Shown: positions 16,295 to 24,639, numbered from the stretch's first letter. The stretch is 25,540 bases of DNA from Paenibacillaceae bacterium UBA6304 (GCA_002439285.1 DJTQ01000364.1:1-25540); one strand, 5' to 3'. Notes: a model not told the origin generated them from the sequence alone. Translations and numbers: made by a program.

Positions 16295-17326
16295 TTATAA
16301 TTTAGTGTTATCTATTGAAGTAGCGCGGCGAGCAGGTTTCGTAATAATCCATATACTGAACCCGATGACAGCAAGCAGCCCCAGTTCCATCCAGAACGTA
16401 TCCAGTAATCCCAGCAGCAACAACGGCTGATTGGACTTCAGCGCAAATATAAGCACATTGCTCATCACCAGAAACCAAAGCACATTCCGGCCCATGGCCT
16501 CCAGCGGAAGGAATAGCAAGGGGTATTCTTGCATCAATCGGGACATAAGATAGTATCCGTATAGCAGCAAGGCGGAACCGACGATCCACCAAATCGAAGG
16601 AGGAAAACGTTCAGGCAACGAGACGTCGGCATTCGAGAGCCACCTCCAGACAAACGCCCCTGAAGCTAGCACCGCTCCCGTCAACACGCGCCAGTCCCAG
16701 CCGATGCGATATCGGGCAAACAGCATGCCGAGCAGATAATACAGAAGATATTGCACCACCGGAAAAGAGGCGAAATCGCGGGTACCCAGCAACGGAGCCC
16801 ATGCGGCTGCGTGAATCGATCCGTATGGGAAGCATGTGGTCAGAAGCAAGAGTCCCGCCGCCGTGAACCCGACCCATTTTCGTCCGACCAGCCACTTTAA
16901 GGGAGCAAACAATATCAAACCAAGTACGATTAAATAAGTAAACGAAGCCAGAAATTCAGACCAGCCCGGCATATCGTTCAGCAGCAAGATCGGTTTGATC
17001 GTGTTCCATTCCAGCGGTCGATGATCTATAAAAAGCCGGTATGCCGTCCCGGAAATATAAAAGGCGAGCAAAGTTTTGAACGCCGCGGCGAGCATGCGAT
17101 GCCAGACTTCGGAGAACGGCTTGCTATAATACGCCAGTTGGCATACATACCCGAAGCTGAACACAAATCCCGAGAAGGTGATCAAGTTAATGAGGTCAAT
17201 CCATGTCTGCCCTTGCGGATAAATCAACTGGTCGCTGAAAAATTGCAGGGAATGGCAATACACCATCCCGAGCACCAGCAGACCCTTGAATAAATCAATC
17301 GCTCTTTCACGCTGCCGCACAGCCAC
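16295..17326 (-). CDS. Acyltransferase-3-like multi-pass membrane protein
   Basis: About 343 residues with roughly ten hydrophobic segments. The N-terminus 'RQRERAIDLFKGLLVLGMVYCHSLQF' has the Arg...Asp...Gly...His pattern of acyltransferase-3 (OafA/WecH-like) and related DUF1624-type membrane acetyltransferases (His25 in this numbering). Such proteins transfer acyl groups to sugars across or within the membrane. The start is uncertain. GTG at 17326 is preferred because AAGGGAG lies 8 nt upstream; an in-frame GTG at 17344 abuts the permease stop codon. It is sandwiched between ABC permease and GH2 genes in one operon, implying a role in handling the same glycan, perhaps modifying or demodifying acyl groups. 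That role is inference. Family confidence is moderate. Confidence 0.7.
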   Translation of the reverse strand: MAVRQRERAIDLFKGLLVLGMVYCHSLQFFSDQLIYPQGQTWIDLINLITFSGFVFSFGYVCQLAYYSKPFSEVWHRMLAAAFKTLLAFYISGTAYRLFIDHRPLEWNTIKPILLLNDMPGWSEFLASFTYLIVLGLILFAPLKWLVGRKWVGFTAAGLLLLTTCFPYGSIHAAAWAPLLGTRDFASFPVVQYLLYYLLGMLFARYRIGWDWRVLTGAVLASGAFVWRWLSNADVSLPERFPPSIWWIVGSALLLYGYYLMSRLMQEYPLLFLPLEAMGRNVLWFLVMSNVLIFALKSNQPLLLLGLLDTFWMELGLLAVIGFSIWIITKPARRATSIDNTKL

Positions 17327-17344
17327 AATCGACGCTCCCTTCAC

Positions 17345-18151
17345 TTATCCTTTAATTCCCGAGAGGCTGACTCCCTTGATAATCTGACGCTCAAAGATCA
17401 AGAACAACAGCATGATCGGCAGAGAAGCTACAGTATTGATAACCATCGGTTTTACGTAATCTTCTGTGTACTGGTTCATTAAAGTAGGAATCCCCATCGG
17501 CAGCGTGAACAGGTTATCGTCGGTAACCGACAGAAAAGGCCAGAGGAAATTGTTCCATGAGCCGATAAACGTCAGAATTGCAATCGACACAAGCGCAGGG
17601 CGGGTGAGCGGAAGCATGATACTTAAGAAGATCCGCCAAATCCCTCCACCGTCGATTTGAACGCTTTCCAGCAGGTCGTTCGGGACTCCATCGAAGAAGC
17701 TTTTTAACACGATGATCGCAAAGGGTGAAGCCAGAACCGGAAAAATCAGACCCATATAAGAGTTCAAAATCCCTAAATCTTTGGCGACCTGATACAGCGG
17801 AATGAGAATTGCTTCCCCTGGGATAAGCAGACCGGCCAAAATGAAGAAAAACATAAACATTCTGTAGCGGAACGGAACCTTAGACATCGCAAATCCCGCC
17901 ATTGCGGCGATGACCAGGGTCAACAGGGTCACGCATACAGCGATGAAGAAACTATTCCAGGACCATTGGATCAGTTTGGTGCCGGTTATGATTTCATGAT
18001 AGACCGAGAGCGAATAAGGAGGCGTAAACCAGTCCACGACGGAGGTGATTTTCATTCCTTCCTTTTTTATGGATACCACGAGCATCCAGACGAGCGGAAA
18101 AGCAAACAACACGGCCATGAACATGGAAATAATCCGGTAAAACCATTTCAT
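17345..18151 (-). CDS. Carbohydrate ABC transporter permease, MalG-type (CUT1)
   Basis: 268 residues with six membrane segments. It has the BPD_transp_1 EAA loop 'ESVQIDGGGIWRIFLSIMLPLTRPALVSI' (about 162-190), which contacts the ATPase, and the typical CUT1 N-terminus 'FAFPLVWMLVVSIK'. The C-terminus 'IFERQIIKGVSLSGIKG' is the classic MalG-like ending. It starts 2 nt after the upstream permease stop codon, with AAGGAGG inside that gene's end, so the two are translationally coupled and form a heterodimer. No ATPase gene is present in the window; a shared MsmX-like ATPase encoded elsewhere is the usual solution in Bacillota. Confidence 0.96.
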   Translation of the reverse strand: MKWFYRIISMFMAVLFAFPLVWMLVVSIKKEGMKITSVVDWFTPPYSLSVYHEIITGTKLIQWSWNSFFIAVCVTLLTLVIAAMAGFAMSKVPFRYRMFMFFFILAGLLIPGEAILIPLYQVAKDLGILNSYMGLIFPVLASPFAIIVLKSFFDGVPNDLLESVQIDGGGIWRIFLSIMLPLTRPALVSIAILTFIGSWNNFLWPFLSVTDDNLFTLPMGIPTLMNQYTEDYVKPMVINTVASLPIMLLFLIFERQIIKGVSLSGIKG

Positions 18152-18153
18152 TT

Positions 18154-19041
18154 CTAGTTCGCCTCCTTCCGGTTATTGACCCAGTATTGCAGCCCGGACA
18201 GCACTAAAAGAATAGCGAACAGCATATAGGACATGGCGGACGCGTATCCTAGGTCGTTCTTGCGGAAACCGGTTTGCCAAATCAGTTGGATAACGGGACG
18301 TGTCTGATCCAGGGGCCCGCCGCCGGTCATGACATAGATCTGCATGAACACTTTAAAGGAAGCTATGATTTGCAGCATCGTTATCGTCTTCGTAATCGGG
18401 CTGAGCAACGGAAGCGTGATTCTCCAGAAGAGCTGGGCATCGGTCGCTCCGTCCAAACGGGCCGCTTCATAAACCTCGTCCGGCACGTCTTGCATCGCCG
18501 ATAGATACAAAATAAAGTTAAAGCCAACCGTCCACCATAACGTCAGCAGCGAAATGGCGATCCAGGCCAGATTCGTCTCCGTCAGCCAAAATATTTCCGC
18601 ACCGTCAGGGAGCAGCTTCACTAAATGAAGCATAGAGTTAACAAGCCCGGTATAAGGCTGAAACACAAACAATCCAAGAAATGAGGCAACAGCCACGGAA
18701 AGAATGCTCGGAATAAAGAACACGCTCCGGTAGAACCTCTGCAACCGGGAATTGCGGTTGGCGATGAGTGCCAGAATAATGGCCAAGACGATCATTAACG
18801 GCGTTGTGATGATTACAAAGATCGTGGAATGCCAGATGGATGCCCAAAAGTCATGGTCTTGAAACATCCGCTCATAGTTGCCCAGTCCCACATACTTCAT
18901 TTTTTTGATCAAAGTCCATTTATAGAAACTCATCTCCACGCCCTTGATCATCGGCCAGATGGTAAACAGAAAATACACGACCAAGAAGGGGAGCAGGAAC
19001 AGGAGTGCCTGCACGTCTGCTCTCAATTTGTTCATTTTCAT
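18154..19041 (-). CDS. Carbohydrate ABC transporter permease, MalF-type (CUT1)
   Basis: 295 residues with six membrane segments after a short cytosolic N-terminus ('LLFLLPFLVVYFLFTIWPMIKG' is TM1 and its flank). The EAA loop reads 'YEAARLDGATDAQLFWRITLPLLSPITKTI'. The start is the ATG at 19041 with GGAGG 9 nt upstream; an in-frame ATG at 19107 has no ribosome binding site and is rejected. It lies 78 nt after the solute-binding-protein gene, with an mRNA hairpin in that gap. It forms the membrane channel with the next permease. Many CUT1 MalF-type proteins pair with family 1 solute-binding lipoproteins such as the one encoded just upstream. Confidence 0.96.
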   Translation of the reverse strand: MKMNKLRADVQALLFLLPFLVVYFLFTIWPMIKGVEMSFYKWTLIKKMKYVGLGNYERMFQDHDFWASIWHSTIFVIITTPLMIVLAIILALIANRNSRLQRFYRSVFFIPSILSVAVASFLGLFVFQPYTGLVNSMLHLVKLLPDGAEIFWLTETNLAWIAISLLTLWWTVGFNFILYLSAMQDVPDEVYEAARLDGATDAQLFWRITLPLLSPITKTITMLQIIASFKVFMQIYVMTGGGPLDQTRPVIQLIWQTGFRKNDLGYASAMSYMLFAILLVLSGLQYWVNNRKEAN

Positions 19042-19069
19042 AAGCGCCAACCTCCCCATATGACTGGCA

Positions 19070-19095
19070 GACTTCACGGTAAACACCGCAAAGTC
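19070..19095 (-). promoter_or_regulatory. Intergenic mRNA hairpin between binding-protein and permease genes
   Basis: On the minus strand an 11-bp stem (two G-U pairs) closes on loop GTTT: GACTTTGCGGT pairs with ACCGTGAAGTC. No T-run follows, so it is not a terminator. It is placed as in other sugar operons, where such structures protect the upstream binding-protein message so that it accumulates over permease message. Confidence 0.5.
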
Positions 19096-19119
19096 CGCCG
19101 AATTCATTGCCTTGATCTC

Positions 19120-20469
19120 CTATTCGTTCAATACCTTCTGCACTTCCTCCGACATTTTGGCGATACCTTCTGCCGGACTTAATTTGTTCGCCCATATTTC
19201 ATTCAAGTATTTATACATAGCCAAATCGCGGATTTGCCAGTTCTTCGTGGACGGCTTGTTGAATTTAACGGTTGAAGCTACGGATACATAGTCGCTGCGG
19301 TACGGAAGATCTTTGAATTCCTGTTTCTCAAAAACGGACGGCTTGGATGGGATATGTCCCGCTTTCGCCCATACCTGACCGTTGTCCGCCAGCCAGTTTG
19401 CAAAAGTAATCGCTGCCTTCCGCTTCGCGGGATCATCCTTCTTCGTTACCGGAAGAATTACGGTATGCGCATCGCCCCAGGTTGCTTCCTGATCGAACAC
19501 TTTCGGAATCGGCATCGCACCGAATTCAAAATCCTTCGTCGATTCCCAAGTACCTGTCGCCCAAACCCCGGTCATCATGATCGCGGCCGTGCCGCTTTGG
19601 AAGTTTTTATAGAAGTCGGGGTCATTCAATTTAATCACCTTATGTTTATGAAATAAGTCCTGAATATACTGGGCAGCTTGAACCGCTTTGTCCGTATCAA
19701 TTTGCGCCGAATTCAAATCATCGGAGACTACGTCATTGCCTCCCAGTTGAGAATACAGTGCCCACCAATAGCGGAACGGATCGTCATTCGCGTTCGACAT
19801 GGCAAATGGCATCACCTTTTGCGGTAGCTTTTCTTTGAGCGTAGTCAGGAAGGTAATGAACCCGTCCGCCGATTGTTCGAGGATCGGCTTGCCATCCTCA
19901 TCAAGCAGTCCTGCTTCCTTCAACAATTTCTTGTTGTAATACATAATGAATGGGTGTGTATCGATCGGCACTGCATAATGGGCTCCGTCCACAATAGAAG
20001 CGTCAAGAATGTTCTGGTTAAAGCTAGCCCAGTCCACTCCGGCCTCATCGGCCACATCGTCCAGTTCTGATACCACTCCTTGGTTAATCAGGTCGGGCAA
20101 GCGGGAAATATGCGAAATACCGACGTCGGGGCCGTTGCCGTTGCCTACAGCGGTGATCAGCTTCGTATAATACTCCGCCCATTCCAGCTTCGTATTCTTG
20201 ATCTGAATGTTCGGATGTTCCTTATTGAAGGCATCAATCATCGCTTGCATATTGTCGCCATCCCCACCGGAGAACAGCGTCCAGAACGATAAAGTTACTT
20301 TCTCCCCATCATTTGAAGCGCTTCCATTTCCTTGATCGGTAGTTCCTTCATTCGATGGCGCAGTTCCTTCGTTATTTCCTGAATTGCCGCTGTTGCTGCC
20401 GCCGCATGCGCTTAACAGTAAAGACAAAGAGAGTATTAAGGCGAGCACCATTCCAAAATTTTTTTTCAT
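19120..20469 (-). CDS. Extracellular sugar-binding lipoprotein (ABC solute-binding protein, family 1)
   Basis: 449 residues. The signal peptide of about 21 residues ends in a lipobox 'LLLSAC' with lipid-modified Cys22, followed by a Gly/Ser/Asn-rich linker (about 23-52). The mature part is a family 1 (MalE-type) binding protein with 'VTLSFWTLFSGGDGDNMQAMIDAFNKEHPNI' features, 'WGDAHTVILPV' and 'AAITFANWLADNGQVW'. It captures a sugar or oligosaccharide outside the cell for the two permeases encoded downstream. The start at 20469 has GGGGAGG 5 nt upstream; an 11-codon upstream extension in frame is rejected. It is the first gene of the operon, with a near-consensus promoter ~80 nt upstream and TACAAT motifs beyond it. 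The ligand cannot be predicted. Confidence 0.96.
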   Translation of the reverse strand: MKKNFGMVLALILSLSLLLSACGGSNSGNSGNNEGTAPSNEGTTDQGNGSASNDGEKVTLSFWTLFSGGDGDNMQAMIDAFNKEHPNIQIKNTKLEWAEYYTKLITAVGNGNGPDVGISHISRLPDLINQGVVSELDDVADEAGVDWASFNQNILDASIVDGAHYAVPIDTHPFIMYYNKKLLKEAGLLDEDGKPILEQSADGFITFLTTLKEKLPQKVMPFAMSNANDDPFRYWWALYSQLGGNDVVSDDLNSAQIDTDKAVQAAQYIQDLFHKHKVIKLNDPDFYKNFQSGTAAIMMTGVWATGTWESTKDFEFGAMPIPKVFDQEATWGDAHTVILPVTKKDDPAKRKAAITFANWLADNGQVWAKAGHIPSKPSVFEKQEFKDLPYRSDYVSVASTVKFNKPSTKNWQIRDLAMYKYLNEIWANKLSPAEGIAKMSEEVQKVLNE

Positions 20470-20547
20470 GTTGACCTCCCCTTTAACTTTTATGAGGCAC
20501 AAAACATTATTATTGTTTTATTACATATTTTTTGTACCTTTGAAGCT

Positions 20548-20576
20548 AATATAATGCCCGTTTTAGTAGTTGTCAA
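20548..20576 (-). promoter_or_regulatory. Near-consensus promoter of the sugar ABC/GH2 operon
   Basis: Minus strand: TTGACA (20571-20576), 17-nt spacer, TATATT (20548-20553), about 80 nt before the binding-protein start. The two TTTATTGTAA motifs lie upstream of its -35, near -56 and -96 from the expected RNA start. Confidence 0.8.
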
Positions 20577-20590
20577 CGGTTTAAAACTAT

Positions 20591-20640
20591 TTTATTGTAA
20601 TGTTTTATGATTTAGGTCTTTTGTTACAGATTTATTGTAA
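20591..20640. promoter_or_regulatory. Two identical TTTATTGTAA motifs, 40 bp apart (candidate operators)
   Basis: Exact 10-mers at 20591-20600 and 20631-20640, on the same face of the helix (40 bp, about four turns). The core ATTGTA/TACAAT recurs upstream of the regulator gene (21706-21751) and between the large GH2 and the second regulator (24700-24746). Probable binding sites for one or both regulators encoded here. Confidence 0.5.
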
Positions 20641-20702
20641 TAATAAACTTGTCTCTCTGTCTCAACGTATACTAATGGGGCAAGCTCCCCTTGTCACTGT
20701 TA

Positions 20703-20740
20703 AAAAATAATAAAAACCATCATTTCTAGTGAAATGATGG
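20703..20740 (-). terminator. Intrinsic terminator of the winged-helix regulator gene
   Basis: A 10-bp stem CCATCATTTC (20717-20726) with GAAATGATGG (20731-20740) and a 4-nt loop. On the minus strand it is followed by TTTTTATTATTTTTT. It starts 6 nt after the regulator stop codon and separates it from the ABC operon promoter. Confidence 0.9.
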
Positions 20741-20746
20741 TCCCTT

Positions 20747-21685
20747 TTATTCCTCGTCTTCCTGAGTATAAGATACCCGCATGACAATATCCTGTTCGTA
20801 ATCCCCGAATTGTTTACCGAAGAGATTAACGCCACCTTTGTGCACCGCATCCGGATTGACGCCGATTCGCAGCCGCAGACTGGGGCGTTGATTCAGGTGT
20901 AGGTCTTTTATCCTTACATCGGATACCTTTTGCATATCCAGCGTCGTCCGTTCATGGTCGATCCGCCATGTTTTCAGCAAACCGTATTGCGTAGTCCAAT
21001 CCAGCCACCATGGCGGATTCAGCTCGCCCCGCCGATCGCCGAAATCTCCGGGACTGGTCCACATTCCGATTTCGACTCCGTTAACCCATACTGAAATATC
21101 AGAAGGCCAATCATTGTCGTAATTCGGCGCCTCCGAACACATCTCCATGGACAGTTCGATCGATTGAATACTCGCATTTTGGGGAATTTCCAAGGGAAGC
21201 AAGTATTCCACATAGCCTTTGCGGAACCAGATAATTTGCGCACCTATATGCTTGGGATGATAAAAACTGGCCGGTTCGTCCTCCCTTACCAGCATTGCCT
21301 CTTGATTGGCCATGCCGCAAGTGGGATGAACTTCGCAATCACTATAATGCCCGATCGGCATCTCGACTTCATAAAATTTCATTCCGTCTTTGGTGGAACG
21401 GACGTTTGAGTTTAGCGAAATAAGAATATCATCATAGTTGCGGCTGCATACCTTCATCGCCCCGCGTACGGCTGGAAGCAACTCCGTATTGATGAGTTTG
21501 GCCGCTTCAAGCACCTTAACATTGTTGGCGACAGTAGAAACCGGAAGCTGCAGTGCTTCGGCAAGCTCAATAACGTTCATGCTCCGCGTATTCAGCAGGC
21601 GAAGAATATCGACCCTGGAGCGTGTAGATAGGGCATGGGCAACTTGAACCAATTTATCGGCTTCATGGATACCGACTTCCAACAT
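20747..21685 (-). CDS. ArsR-like winged-helix regulator with C-terminal sugar-binding-like domain
   Basis: 312 residues in two parts. Residues 5-80 are an ArsR/HTH_20-type winged helix ('ALSTRSRVDILRLLNTRSMNVIELAEAL', recognition helix about 47-62 'LPVSTVANNVKVLEAA'). Residues ~100-312 are a beta-rich domain with 'MPIGHYSDCEVHPTCGMA' (Cys117, Cys123), 'MCSEAPNYDNDWPSDISVWVNG', 'DFGDRRGEL' and a C-terminal 'KGGVNLFGKQFGDYEQDI'. No CXC metal site of metal-sensing ArsR proteins is seen. A second copy of the protein is encoded at 24785. The C-terminal part resembles the end of the large GH2 (residues ~748-918), suggesting carbohydrate sensing. The start has GGAGG 6 nt upstream. It lies between the GH2 gene and the ABC operon, each in its own transcription unit. 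Regulation of those units is inferred. Confidence 0.85.
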   Translation of the reverse strand: MLEVGIHEADKLVQVAHALSTRSRVDILRLLNTRSMNVIELAEALQLPVSTVANNVKVLEAAKLINTELLPAVRGAMKVCSRNYDDILISLNSNVRSTKDGMKFYEVEMPIGHYSDCEVHPTCGMANQEAMLVREDEPASFYHPKHIGAQIIWFRKGYVEYLLPLEIPQNASIQSIELSMEMCSEAPNYDNDWPSDISVWVNGVEIGMWTSPGDFGDRRGELNPPWWLDWTTQYGLLKTWRIDHERTTLDMQKVSDVRIKDLHLNQRPSLRLRIGVNPDAVHKGGVNLFGKQFGDYEQDIVMRVSYTQEDEE

Positions 21686-21705
21686 AAGAATCCTCCTACA
21701 GCATT

Positions 21706-21768
21706 TACAATAATTTTACATAAGCAATCTTCTAATGTACTTTACTACAATAAGCTGTATTAAAGCAA
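21706..21768 (-). promoter_or_regulatory. Regulator promoter with two TACAAT operators 40 bp apart
   Basis: A candidate promoter on the minus strand is TTGCTT (21763-21768), 18-nt spacer, TAAAGT (21739-21744). TACAAT (plus-strand reading) occurs at 21746-21751 inside the spacer and at 21706-21711 just past the expected RNA start, exactly 40 bp apart. This placement suits autorepression. Confidence 0.45.
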
Positions 21769-21814
21769 TAATATTAATTATATAGAAAGATCCGCTATAT
21801 ACATGCCTTTCTAA

Positions 21815-21857
21815 CTAAAAAATAAAGAACCGGCATTTAATCATACCGGTTCTTTAT
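21815..21857 (-). terminator. Intrinsic terminator of the large GH2 gene
   Basis: A 12-bp stem ATAAAGAACCGG (21822-21833) with CCGGTTCTTTAT (21846-21857), 12-nt loop. On the minus strand it is followed by a run of six T. It lies 26 nt past the GH2 stop codon. Confidence 0.9.
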
Positions 21858-21882
21858 GAGTATATATACCTATTCAATTTGG

Positions 21883-24639
21883 TTAACTATACCGGATTAA
21901 CAAATCCAGCGGATATCGTCCGGCATTGCGACCGTACAAGGCTATGCCGCCGCCCTCCTCTGCCTGCAGTTCCAAGCGGAAAGTACGACTGTGGTTCAGC
22001 CTAGTCGTCAATTGTACCGGGACGTTCAGCTTGCATAGATAACCGTAGGAGCCGGCTTCATCCAGTTTGTTCGAGACCGGCTGATAGTGCCATGACAGCA
22101 CGCCCCGGCAGTCCGCCGGATCGTCCGGCAGAACGAACGATCCGATGCTTTCCCCGTCAATCAGCACGTTTAGGCAGGAAGGATGCTTTTCCTCATCGGT
22201 CATGTAATAAGTGTTAGGGTTATATTCCACTTTCGCGTCGGCGCCATGCATCGCGCCAATTCCCATGTCGGTATCCTCCGAACCTTCGATATTTCGAGCT
22301 AATACCCGCTTGGCACTTGCTTCGAATACAATTTCGATATCGTGAATAGCCGTTTTCTCCGTTATGTCCGGCAGTGTCACGTCATAACTAAAACTGCCCT
22401 CTCCTGCGCCGCTTACTTTTGCGTCCTGTATCGAGTTCCACTGATGCTCAAAAGACTGCTCCGCATACGAGCCCACCGGGATATGAATACGCCCGTCTTT
22501 CGGCGTGTCTCCTCCGACGGATTCGTCGCTTCTCACGTCGAACGTAGTAAAATTCCGCGTTATCACCTCTCCTGCTTCGTTCAAAAGGGAAACCGCCAGC
22601 ACGGCTACCGCGTCCCGATCCGGCATGGTCAGGGTCAACGAAGAGAGCGGTGCAACTCCATAATCTTCCCAATCTACTTCGAAATGACCGCTGTCTCCCA
22701 CCGTTCGAATACCCAGATCGTCATACCAAAGCTCCCATTGCACCGTCAGTTTATCCCCATGGTGCAGGTCCGAAAAGCTGGACCGCAGCAACGGTACAAC
22801 GACCTGCTCCTGAGCGGAAACCGTTCTGCAAGGAGGTGTGTCGAGCATGATGAAATCCGGGGAATGTAGGTCGGCAATACTCATGCCGGGCACAAAGGCA
22901 TCATAGCCAAAGTCTTTTCCGCTGCCGTCCAAACGGTAATATCCGTTGAATTCATTCGTCACGTCGCGGAACTCCGTAAACACGAATCCGCACAGCTTAT
23001 CATGTTTCCGGAACTCATTCAGCATATAATGGTAATGCCAGGCCAGGTCGCTGTCGCCTGCACCTCCTTCGATACCCCACACATTGCCGCATTCGCTGTT
23101 CATCAGCGGTGCGTCGGATTGGACATTTCCGCCGATGCAATTGAAGACAGAACCTGGATAAGTTTTGCTGACGACCTCGTCCAGATGGTCACGAACCTGA
23201 TCATACCCATTGATATAGAAGTGCCATGTATTGATGTCGGATTCGACGTGGTCATTATTGCATGGTGAATTATCCTCGACGATCCGGGTCGGATCGAGAG
23301 TCTTCGCCCAGTGGTATTGCTCCCGCACCCATTCCTGGGTTTCAGGCAAATAGCTGCTCTGCTGCCCGATATTTCCCGTGACTCCGGCTTCCTTGGGGTC
23401 TGTCTTGAGTCCCCATGTCTCATTGAACATCACCCAGGAGAAAATCGAGGGATGATTGTAATCCCGCTCAATCACCTCAAGCGCCTCATGCTCATAGGCT
23501 TGGCAAGCCTGTTCATCCGGATTCCCCCAGAAGCAAGGCATATCCTCCATCACGAGAATACCCAACTTATCCGCCCAATACAGCTTGCGCGGTTCTTCCG
23601 GCTTGATGTGAATCCGTACGAAATTGAGTCCCAGGCGCTTCATCAGGTAAATTTCATCATGCATTTCTTCATCAGATGGGTAGGTAAAATAACCGTTCTT
23701 GTTATAAGACTGGTCCAACGTACCGTTCAGATAAATCGGCTTTCCATTCAGCGTAATCCAGCGGTAACCGCGATCCCCGAAGGAGGCCGTCCCGATCTCC
23801 CGGATGCCGAAATAAGTACGGATTTGATCCAGACCAAAGGAACCGCCAAGCTTAAGCATCCCTTCATACAAATGCGGGGTTTCCGGGCTCCACAACTGAG
23901 GATTGCCCACAATAAACGAAGTATTCACTTCATTTTCACCGGCCAAAAGATTCACCGTTACCGTATGCTGAATCGCTTGATTCGCAAAATCCAAGACAAG
24001 TTCAGCCGTCCCGGCTTGATTCGCCTCGATTCTTGCCGTTATCTCAATCCGACCATCTATAAAGGTCCTGAACTTGGCGTCTTTGATATAGGTTTGGGGG
24101 CGGGCTTCCAGCCAAAGTGGCTGCCAAATACCACGTATTTCACCATATCCCTGCTTTCCGCGCGCTTGATAGTTATGGTCCTGATCCTCTGCTCTCACGA
24201 CGATCGTATTGTTACCCTCCGTTTGCCAAGCCCCGGTAACCTCAAACTCAAATGAGCCGTAACCCCCTTGATGGCTACCGACATGCCAACCATTAACCCA
24301 GACGTCGCACAGATAATCCACCGCTCCAAAACGTAAGAACAGACGCGACCCACTATCGAGGGGATTCCAAGTCACATTGCGCCGGTACCACCCAATTCCT
24401 TTGATATCCAGCCCGATCCCCGACAAAGGACTGGCCCATGAAAAAGGCACCTGGATTTCCGTGTCAAAAGAAACTTCGTCATTAGTGCTCCAGTCGTTTA
24501 GGATGCCTTCATTTTCAGAGTCAAACCGGAATGACCATAAACCGTTCAAATTCAACCATTCTTCCCGCTGCCAATGCGGATGAGGAAATTCCGGACGAGG
24601 AATGACCCGATTATCCGCGTTCAACATGGAGGTAATCAT
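21883..24639 (-). CDS. Large glycoside hydrolase family 2 enzyme with extra C-terminal domain, 918 residues
   Basis: A cytoplasmic GH2 retaining glycosidase without signal peptide. Sugar-binding jelly roll about 20-182 ('LNGLWSFRFDSE', 'RFGAVDYLCDVWVNGWHVGSHQGGYGSF'); Ig-like domain about 184-285; TIM barrel about 286-600 with acid/base Glu407 in 'SWVMFNETWG' and predicted nucleophile Glu516 in 'LMNSECGNVWG'. A further beta domain (about 605-705) follows, and the last ~170 residues (748-918) are similar to the sensor-like domain of the two regulators: 'VLIDGESIGSF', 'CRGVL', 'GGGIALYGRNAGRYPLDLLIR'. The start at 24639 has only a weak AAAGG 12 nt upstream; Met5 is an alternative without a ribosome binding site. 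It is monocistronic with its own promoter overlapping a TACAAT motif. Specificity is unknown; related proteins are called beta-galactosidase or beta-glucuronidase. Confidence 0.93.
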   Translation of the reverse strand: MITSMLNADNRVIPRPEFPHPHWQREEWLNLNGLWSFRFDSENEGILNDWSTNDEVSFDTEIQVPFSWASPLSGIGLDIKGIGWYRRNVTWNPLDSGSRLFLRFGAVDYLCDVWVNGWHVGSHQGGYGSFEFEVTGAWQTEGNNTIVVRAEDQDHNYQARGKQGYGEIRGIWQPLWLEARPQTYIKDAKFRTFIDGRIEITARIEANQAGTAELVLDFANQAIQHTVTVNLLAGENEVNTSFIVGNPQLWSPETPHLYEGMLKLGGSFGLDQIRTYFGIREIGTASFGDRGYRWITLNGKPIYLNGTLDQSYNKNGYFTYPSDEEMHDEIYLMKRLGLNFVRIHIKPEEPRKLYWADKLGILVMEDMPCFWGNPDEQACQAYEHEALEVIERDYNHPSIFSWVMFNETWGLKTDPKEAGVTGNIGQQSSYLPETQEWVREQYHWAKTLDPTRIVEDNSPCNNDHVESDINTWHFYINGYDQVRDHLDEVVSKTYPGSVFNCIGGNVQSDAPLMNSECGNVWGIEGGAGDSDLAWHYHYMLNEFRKHDKLCGFVFTEFRDVTNEFNGYYRLDGSGKDFGYDAFVPGMSIADLHSPDFIMLDTPPCRTVSAQEQVVVPLLRSSFSDLHHGDKLTVQWELWYDDLGIRTVGDSGHFEVDWEDYGVAPLSSLTLTMPDRDAVAVLAVSLLNEAGEVITRNFTTFDVRSDESVGGDTPKDGRIHIPVGSYAEQSFEHQWNSIQDAKVSGAGEGSFSYDVTLPDITEKTAIHDIEIVFEASAKRVLARNIEGSEDTDMGIGAMHGADAKVEYNPNTYYMTDEEKHPSCLNVLIDGESIGSFVLPDDPADCRGVLSWHYQPVSNKLDEAGSYGYLCKLNVPVQLTTRLNHSRTFRLELQAEEGGGIALYGRNAGRYPLDLLIRYS

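Noticed and set aside
20660..20700. GGGGCAAGCTCCCC hairpin (20677-20690) upstream of the ABC operon promoter as a terminator
   Set aside because: Only a 4-bp GC stem and no T-run; the regulator gene already has a strong terminator at 20703-20740.
23311..24255. 314-codon plus-strand frame antisense to the large GH2
   Set aside because: Shadow of the GH2 frame; no start signal and no recognisable protein features.
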